From contig CP070645.1 in the NCBI GenBank assembly GCA_020354275.1, forward strand, positions 376,713 to 384,728: 8,016 nt of DNA, given 5' to 3'. This DNA is from Dehalococcoidales bacterium. Its GTDB lineage: Bacteria > Chloroflexota > Dehalococcoidia > Dehalococcoidales > UBA2162. Positions 5,943 to 8,016 of this stretch are shown here, piece by piece; within the stretch, counting starts at the first letter, position 1; each line of letters begins with the position of its first letter. Below the pieces are notes generated by a model that searched no databases, was not told where the DNA came from, and worked only from the letters and a program-made list of their open reading frames with translations. Both the position numbers and the translations under genes were made by a program.

Positions 5943-6024
5943 CACAACGTTTTAAATGTAGATAACTGGCGCAGGTTGAGGGGCTGAGCAAGTAAAAAAA
6001 TGGCCTCAGGCTGGCCAGGTGATA

Positions 6025-6064
6025 GGAAGACACACTACTGTGCGTTGGCACGGGTGTGTCTTTC
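6025..6064 (+). terminator. Long hairpin after the SPFH gene, overlapping the kinase promoter
   Basis: The outer stem pairs GGAAGACACAC (6025-6035) with GTGTGTCTTTC (6054-6064), 11 bp with one G-T pair. After a two-base bulge, an inner stem pairs CTGTGC (6038-6043) with GCACGG (6048-6053), closing a GTTG loop. The total is about 17 bp. The right arm ends in TTTC and no long T-run follows, so it is an imperfect intrinsic terminator for the nfeD-SPFH operon, or a regulatory structure. The loop carries the -35 box of the downstream candidate promoter. Confidence 0.5.
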
Positions 6065-6074
6065 GCTGTATAAT
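6045..6074 (+). promoter_or_regulatory. Candidate promoter of the histidine kinase-response regulator operon
   Basis: TTGGCA (6045-6050), an 18-nt spacer and a perfect TATAAT (6069-6074) are present. Transcription would start near 6081, leaving a leader of about 70 nt. The leader holds a further inverted repeat, TTTCGG (6084-6089) with CCGAAA (6113-6118). Confidence 0.6.
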
Positions 6075-6149
6075 AAATTGGAATTTCGGCCACATTGATA
6101 CCACTGGGAATACCGAAAAGTAAATAAATCATGGTTTGATGAAGACAAG

Positions 6150-7406
6150 ATGAAGGATGAGCTAAAGACCAAGAAGCAATTGATAAATGAACTGGAAGAG
6201 CTGCGGCAGCGGGTGGCTGAACTTGAGGCTTCTGAGATAGAGCAGGAGCGTGAGGGTGAACTACTCCGCATATTCCGGGCCAGTTCACCGGTTGGACTTT
6301 ATATCATCCAGGGACGAAAATTCAAATTTGTTAACGACTATTTTTACCAGGCGGTTGGTGTTAGTCGGGATGCATTGCTGGGTACTGATCCGATGGCCAT
6401 AGTCCTTCCCGAGGACAGGAATATGGTCAGGGAGAACGCCATAAAGATGCTAAGGGGGGAGCGCCTGTCTCCGTATAAATACCGGATTATTACCAAATAC
6501 GGGCAGGTAAGGTGGATGCTGGAAGGGCTGGCTTCTATTCAATACCAGGGAAAGCGGGCTACGCTGGGTCATGCCATGGATATAACCGAACCGGAGCTGG
6601 CGGAGGCAAAACTGCAAGAGCTTTACGCAGAGGAGAAGAAGGTACGCCGGGAACTGGAAGCAGAGGTGCAGAGACGGATCCGGTTTACACGCGCGCTGGT
6701 GCATGAGCTGAAGACCCCGTTGACGCCGGTACTGGCTTCCAGCGAGTTGCTGGTGGCTGAACTCCATGATGAACCCTGGGTGAGTATTGCTGGTAATATC
6801 CACCGGGGTGCCCTGAATCTAAGTAAGAGAATAGACGGGCTTCTTGATTTGGCCAAAGTAGAGATTGGCATACTCCAGCTGAATACCAAGATGGTTGATG
6901 TACAGCAATTACTAAGGCGGGTGGCCAATGATATGACGGCTATGGTCTCCAGAAACGGGCAATCTATGGTTCTGGAACTACCACCTTCACTTCCTGTGAT
7001 CCTGGCTGATGAAGAACGCCTGCAGCAGGTTTTACTCAATCTACTGGTCAATGCCTCCAAATTCACCCAGGAGGGGGGGATAATTACATTAAAGGCTGAA
7101 GATAACGGTACTGAGCTTATCGTGGAGGTCCATGATACCGGCCCCGGAATTCCCGAGGAGCAACAAGCCCGGCTCTTCCAGCCTTATTACCGTTACCTAA
7201 GCGACCGGGAGCAGCTTCATGGCCTTGGTCTGGGTCTGGTGTTGAGCAAGCTGTTCGTAGAACTCCATGGTGGCCGGATATGGGTAATCAGTAAGGTAGG
7301 CGAGGGCTCGACCTTTGGTTTTGCCCTGCCTATAGGCGCTACCGATCAGGCAGAAGAAGGCCACGAACAGGAGGTTAACAATGAAAGTCCTAATCATCGA
7401 GGATGA
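6150..7406 (+). CDS. Soluble PAS-domain sensor histidine kinase
   Basis: This 418-residue two-component kinase has no transmembrane helix, so it should sense a cytoplasmic signal. An N-terminal charged coiled coil (about 1-38) leads into a PAS domain (about 40-147; FRASSPVGLYIIQGRKFKFVND at its start, YGQVRWMLEGLASIQYQG late, then DITEPE). A coiled linker (about 150-178) leads into the HisKA domain with the H-box VHELKTPL, in which His185 is the phosphorylation site. The ATPase domain has N-box NLLVNASKF (Asn301), G1 box DTGPGIP (Asp329) and G2 box HGLGLGLVLSK (from 357). All catalytic motifs look intact. The ATG at 6150 has only a weak ribosome site (GATGAAGACAAG), so translation may be modest. 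The gene overlaps the response regulator by 26 nt in another frame, which points to one transcript and a cognate pair. The PAS ligand is unknown. Confidence 0.93.
   Translation: MKDELKTKKQLINELEELRQRVAELEASEIEQEREGELLRIFRASSPVGLYIIQGRKFKFVNDYFYQAVGVSRDALLGTDPMAIVLPEDRNMVRENAIKMLRGERLSPYKYRIITKYGQVRWMLEGLASIQYQGKRATLGHAMDITEPELAEAKLQELYAEEKKVRRELEAEVQRRIRFTRALVHELKTPLTPVLASSELLVAELHDEPWVSIAGNIHRGALNLSKRIDGLLDLAKVEIGILQLNTKMVDVQQLLRRVANDMTAMVSRNGQSMVLELPPSLPVILADEERLQQVLLNLLVNASKFTQEGGIITLKAEDNGTELIVEVHDTGPGIPEEQQARLFQPYYRYLSDREQLHGLGLGLVLSKLFVELHGGRIWVISKVGEGSTFGFALPIGATDQAEEGHEQEVNNESPNHRG
7369..7375 (+). promoter_or_regulatory. Shine-Dalgarno site of the response regulator, inside the kinase gene
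   Basis: AGGAGGT lies 5 nt before ATG 7381 and within the kinase reading frame. It is much stronger than the kinase's own site, so the regulator may be made in excess over the kinase, as is usual for such pairs. Confidence 0.8.
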
Positions 7407-8016
7407 CCAGGAAATCATCGAGGCTATTTCTCTCGCCTTCCAGATACGGTGGCCTGAGGCCGAAGTGATATCAACCCACCTTGGTCAAAAGGGAAGCGAA
7501 CTGGTTGCCGATGAAGAGCCCGATATCGTAATCCTTGACCTGGGTCTGCCTGATATAAGCGGTTTTGATGTGCTACGCCAGGTTCGGCTCTTTTCCAGTG
7601 TCCCTGTAATAATACTGACGGTAAAGTCTGATGAGGCAGATGTTGTTAAGGGGTTGGAATGGGGGGCTGATGACTATATAACTAAACCCTTCCGGCAGCT
7701 CGAATTCCTGGCAAGGGTCAAGGCCCTGATACGGCGTAAAAGTGCTGTTGAGGAAGAACAGATTACCCGTGGCCCATTGCGGCTGGATACCACTACCGGT
7801 CAGCTGTACCACGAGAAACGGGAAATTGCCCTTACTATCACCGAAAGCAATATCTTAAGGCACCTGATGGAGAACTATGGCTACGTCGTTACCCACTCAA
7901 GCCTGGCTGAAGCCGTCTGGGGTAATGACTACCCGGGGTCCCCTGATAGTCTTAAGGTTCATATCAGACGCCTGCGGGAGAAGATTGAGGTAGACCCCAG
8001 TAATCCTCAATTTATC
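7381..8016 (+). CDS. OmpR/PhoB-family response regulator, 3' end outside window
   Basis: The first 212 codons are present and the frame stays open to the window edge. Family members have about 225-240 residues, so only some 15-25 are missing. The receiver domain (about 1-118) has the acidic pocket IIEDD (Glu7, Asp8, Asp9), the phospho-acceptor Asp53 in VILDLGLPD, Thr80 in IILTVKS, and Lys102 in YITKPF. A short linker leads to the winged-helix DNA-binding domain (about 125 to the end), with the family features LTITESNILRHLMENYGYVV, SLAEAVWG and the recognition helix region SLKVHIRRLREKIEVDP. The regulator probably binds tandem or inverted DNA sites after phosphorylation by the preceding kinase, with which its start overlaps. 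Target genes are not shown by the sequence; the nfeD-SPFH operon upstream is one possible target by proximity only. Confidence 0.93.
   Translation, partial: MKVLIIEDDQEIIEAISLAFQIRWPEAEVISTHLGQKGSELVADEEPDIVILDLGLPDISGFDVLRQVRLFSSVPVIILTVKSDEADVVKGLEWGADDYITKPFRQLEFLARVKALIRRKSAVEEEQITRGPLRLDTTTGQLYHEKREIALTITESNILRHLMENYGYVVTHSSLAEAVWGNDYPGSPDSLKVHIRRLREKIEVDPSNPQFI

Noticed and set aside
5994..6017. A hairpin TGGCC/GGCCA next to a run of seven A, which would read as a minus-strand terminator
   Set aside because: The stem is only 5 bp and no minus-strand gene ends here, so there is nothing for it to terminate.
5881..6288. A 135-codon minus-strand frame across the SPFH-kinase gap
   Set aside because: It spans the hairpin and promoter and overlaps both flanking genes. 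It has no recognisable domain and no clear ribosome site.
7573..7812. A minus-strand frame near the window end
   Set aside because: It is antisense to the receiver and linker of the response regulator, whose own frame shows all catalytic residues.

Overview
The window reads as bacterial chromosomal DNA with moderate GC. All nine or ten genes lie on the + strand, spacing is tight, and there are several GTG/TTG starts with clear Shine-Dalgarno sites and sigma70-type promoters. The mix of genes (CobU, a stand-alone ADP-forming acyl-CoA synthetase alpha-type protein, a short NfeD plus SPFH pair, a DUF998 membrane protein, a soluble PAS histidine kinase with an OmpR-type regulator) would fit an anaerobic Chloroflexota such as Dehalococcoidia. 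That taxonomic guess is an inference from gene content and style, not from a search. No mobile element, tRNA, rRNA or CRISPR array was seen.

Region 1 (1-2068) appears to be the tail of a cobalamin-related block. It starts with the C-terminal end of a histidine-phosphatase (CobC/phosphoglycerate-mutase-like) protein. A six-TM DUF998 protein, a GNAT acetyltransferase and CobU (cobinamide kinase/guanylyltransferase) follow. The phosphatase fragment lacks the second catalytic histidine at its expected place.

Region 2 (2069-4400) holds two genes that look separately promoted: thymidylate kinase (tmk), and a 493-residue acyl-CoA synthetase (NDP-forming) alpha-type protein that ends at a good intrinsic terminator.

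Region 3 (4401-5942) is a two-gene operon for a short NfeD-like membrane protein and an SPFH/stomatin-like protein, joined by a 4-nt ATGA overlap. It sits behind a textbook TTGACA-N17-TACAAT promoter and a strong SD, with a TTG start.

Region 4 (5943-8016) starts with a long hairpin that overlaps a probable promoter. A cytoplasmic PAS histidine kinase follows, and its 3' end overlaps by 26 nt the start of an OmpR/PhoB-type response regulator that runs off the window. Together these two form a complete two-component system apart from the regulator's last residues.

Most of the window is ordinary housekeeping and signalling content, and I did not find convincing evidence of a wholly new system. 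The items most worth a second look are the histidine-less phosphatase, the hairpin/promoter overlap before the kinase, the unpaired acyl-CoA synthetase alpha-type protein, and the palindrome upstream of the nfeD-SPFH promoter.
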